Assembly (NCBI RefSeq): GCF_026540855.1
Contig: NZ_JALNUP010000001.1
Location: 186,001 to 250,000, forward strand
From: Sphingomonas sp. GC_Shp_5
GTDB lineage: Bacteria; Pseudomonadota; Alphaproteobacteria; Sphingomonadales; Sphingomonadaceae
Direction: 5' to 3'
Length of the DNA stretch: 64,000 bases
The stretch's first letter is position 1; each line of letters begins with the position of its first letter. A program made the position numbers and the translations under genes. Shown here in pieces: positions 63,200 through 64,000 of this stretch. A model generated the notes under the pieces. It was not told the DNA's origin and ran no database searches. It saw only the letters and a list, made by a program, of their open reading frames with translations.

Positions 63200-63942
63200 T
63201 CGCCCGGCGCCCGCGGCCCGTCGCCGTCGATGTCCCATTCCTGTTCGCGCAGCACCGTCGAGGGCACCGGGCGGCCCTGGCCATCGCGCCACGGCCTGTA
63301 GCGGAAGCGCTGCTCGATGATCCGGCAGGTCAGCGCATCGATCTCGGCATTGCCGCTCGAGCGCGCGATCCGGCAGTCGGACACATGGCCATCGGCCTCG
63401 ACGTAGAAGCGCATCGCCACCGTGCCGCGGAAGCCTTGCTGGCGCGCCCAGGCGGGCAGGTCGCCACCGCGAACGTTGCCCGCGATATGCCGTGGCGGCG
63501 TCTCGCGGCCGCTGCCGTCGCCCTCGCCGTCACCGCCGGCACCCGTACCGTTGCCGTCGCCGCCGGCACCGGTGCCCGGGCCGATCCGGTCGGCAGCGCC
63601 CGAGGTCGACTGGATACCGACCGACGGCAGCGGCGCGACCACGATCGGCGGCGGCACGGTGACAATCACCGGCACCGGCGCGGTAACCGCGGTGGCTTTG
63701 GACCGCAGGTTGGGCGGCGCGGCGGCACCGGCCGGGCGCTGCACCTTGCGCGGTGGCGGCACCGTCTTCACCGGCGGCGGCGTATCGGGCAGCACCGCGA
63801 AGGTCGCGAGGGTACGATCGACTATGGCCCCCGGCCAATGCACCGCAAGCCCGAGCACCAGCGCATAGCCGAGCGCGGCGACGACTGCGGCGGTCGCCAG
63901 CGCCGCACCGGTCCGTTCGCGAAGGCGTGGCGACAGCGTCAT
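63187..63942 (-). CDS. TonB-family energy transducer-like protein
   Basis: 251-residue protein with one N-terminal membrane helix (about 15-35), short Pro-rich stretches (PPPVKTVPPPRKVQRP, VTVPPPIVVAPLP), a Gly/Asp repeat (GTGAGGDGNG, then GTGAGGDGEG) and a C-terminal TonB domain (GFRGTVAMRFYVEADGHVSDC). It would link the proton gradient to outer membrane receptors, but no ExbB/ExbD or receptor genes are near. ATG 63942 is chosen because the membrane helix follows at normal distance. Confidence 0.85.
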   Translation of the reverse strand: MTLSPRLRERTGAALATAAVVAALGYALVLGLAVHWPGAIVDRTLATFAVLPDTPPPVKTVPPPRKVQRPAGAAAPPNLRSKATAVTAPVPVIVTVPPPIVVAPLPSVGIQSTSGAADRIGPGTGAGGDGNGTGAGGDGEGDGSGRETPPRHIAGNVRGGDLPAWARQQGFRGTVAMRFYVEADGHVSDCRIARSSGNAEIDALTCRIIEQRFRYRPWRDGQGRPVPSTVLREQEWDIDGDGPRAPGDQRR

Positions 63943-64000
63943 TGTTTCGACAGGTGGTTGGCGACCGCAGAAAATCAATGCGCGCGCCGGGGAAAGCGGC

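Overview
The window is chromosomal DNA from a high-GC Gram-negative bacterium, most likely an alphaproteobacterium of the Sphingomonas group. The evidence is gene content and order: dxr-rseP-bamA-skp-fabZ with no lpxD, lpxA or lpxB, a DivL-like kinase, the MurU/AmgK cell-wall recycling pair, AddAB, a membrane PQQ glucose dehydrogenase, and short palindromic intergenic repeats. Coding density is very high, with many 4-base stop/start overlaps. Only one gene-free stretch exceeds 300 bases (45113-45477), and it is filled by two copies of a palindromic repeat. I see no prophage, insertion sequence, integrase or CRISPR array. The window reads as core chromosome.

Layout. 1-5645 is an envelope-biogenesis operon (dxr, rseP, bamA, skp-like, fabZ) closed by a terminator. 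5686-6555 holds rpmE, a PilZ protein, a DUF2256 protein and a tRNA-Ser. 6651-14575 runs from a lytic transglycosylase and a D,D-carboxypeptidase into holB-metG-tatD-MBL-aspartic protease-mazG. 14701-26368 is an efflux and signalling block: MarR / EmrA-EmrB-OM factor, then a GAF/HWE kinase with a worn ATPase domain plus a receiver-only protein, then MarR-FUSC-DUF1656-HlyD-OM factor. 26373-29059 has recR, fmt-truA and trxA.

29121-39976 (minus) is a chain of six overlapping genes. In transcription order they are divL-like, tsaE, amgK, murU, addB, addA. It continues with ahcY (under a perfect 20-bp palindrome), algH/yqgE, a peroxiredoxin, amn, a histone-H1-like membrane protein, an alpha/beta hydrolase, a GFA-family protein, a YitT protein, asd and a DPP-IV-type peptidase. 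51093-55062 holds an unrecognised protein, a MoxR / CHAP / VWA trio and a 54-codon gene. The window ends with anmK, rimO, a PQQ glucose dehydrogenase, a serine hydrolase, a leucyl aminopeptidase and a TonB-like protein.

Functional themes. Outer membrane assembly (RseP, BamA, Skp) and peptidoglycan turnover (transglycosylase, D,D-carboxypeptidase, CHAP protein, AnmK, AmgK, MurU) are strongly represented. AmgK and MurU together would turn recovered MurNAc back into UDP-MurNAc. Two complete tripartite export systems with their own MarR regulators flank a small two-component module. The observations most worth a second look are the Tyr-for-His kinase leading the recycling/recombination operon, the kinase lacking its ATP-binding Asn next to a lone receiver, an EF-hand loop inside the Skp-like chaperone, the MoxR-CHAP-VWA trio, a histone-like membrane-anchored protein, and the ahcY palindrome. 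I do not see a convincing entirely new multi-gene system.
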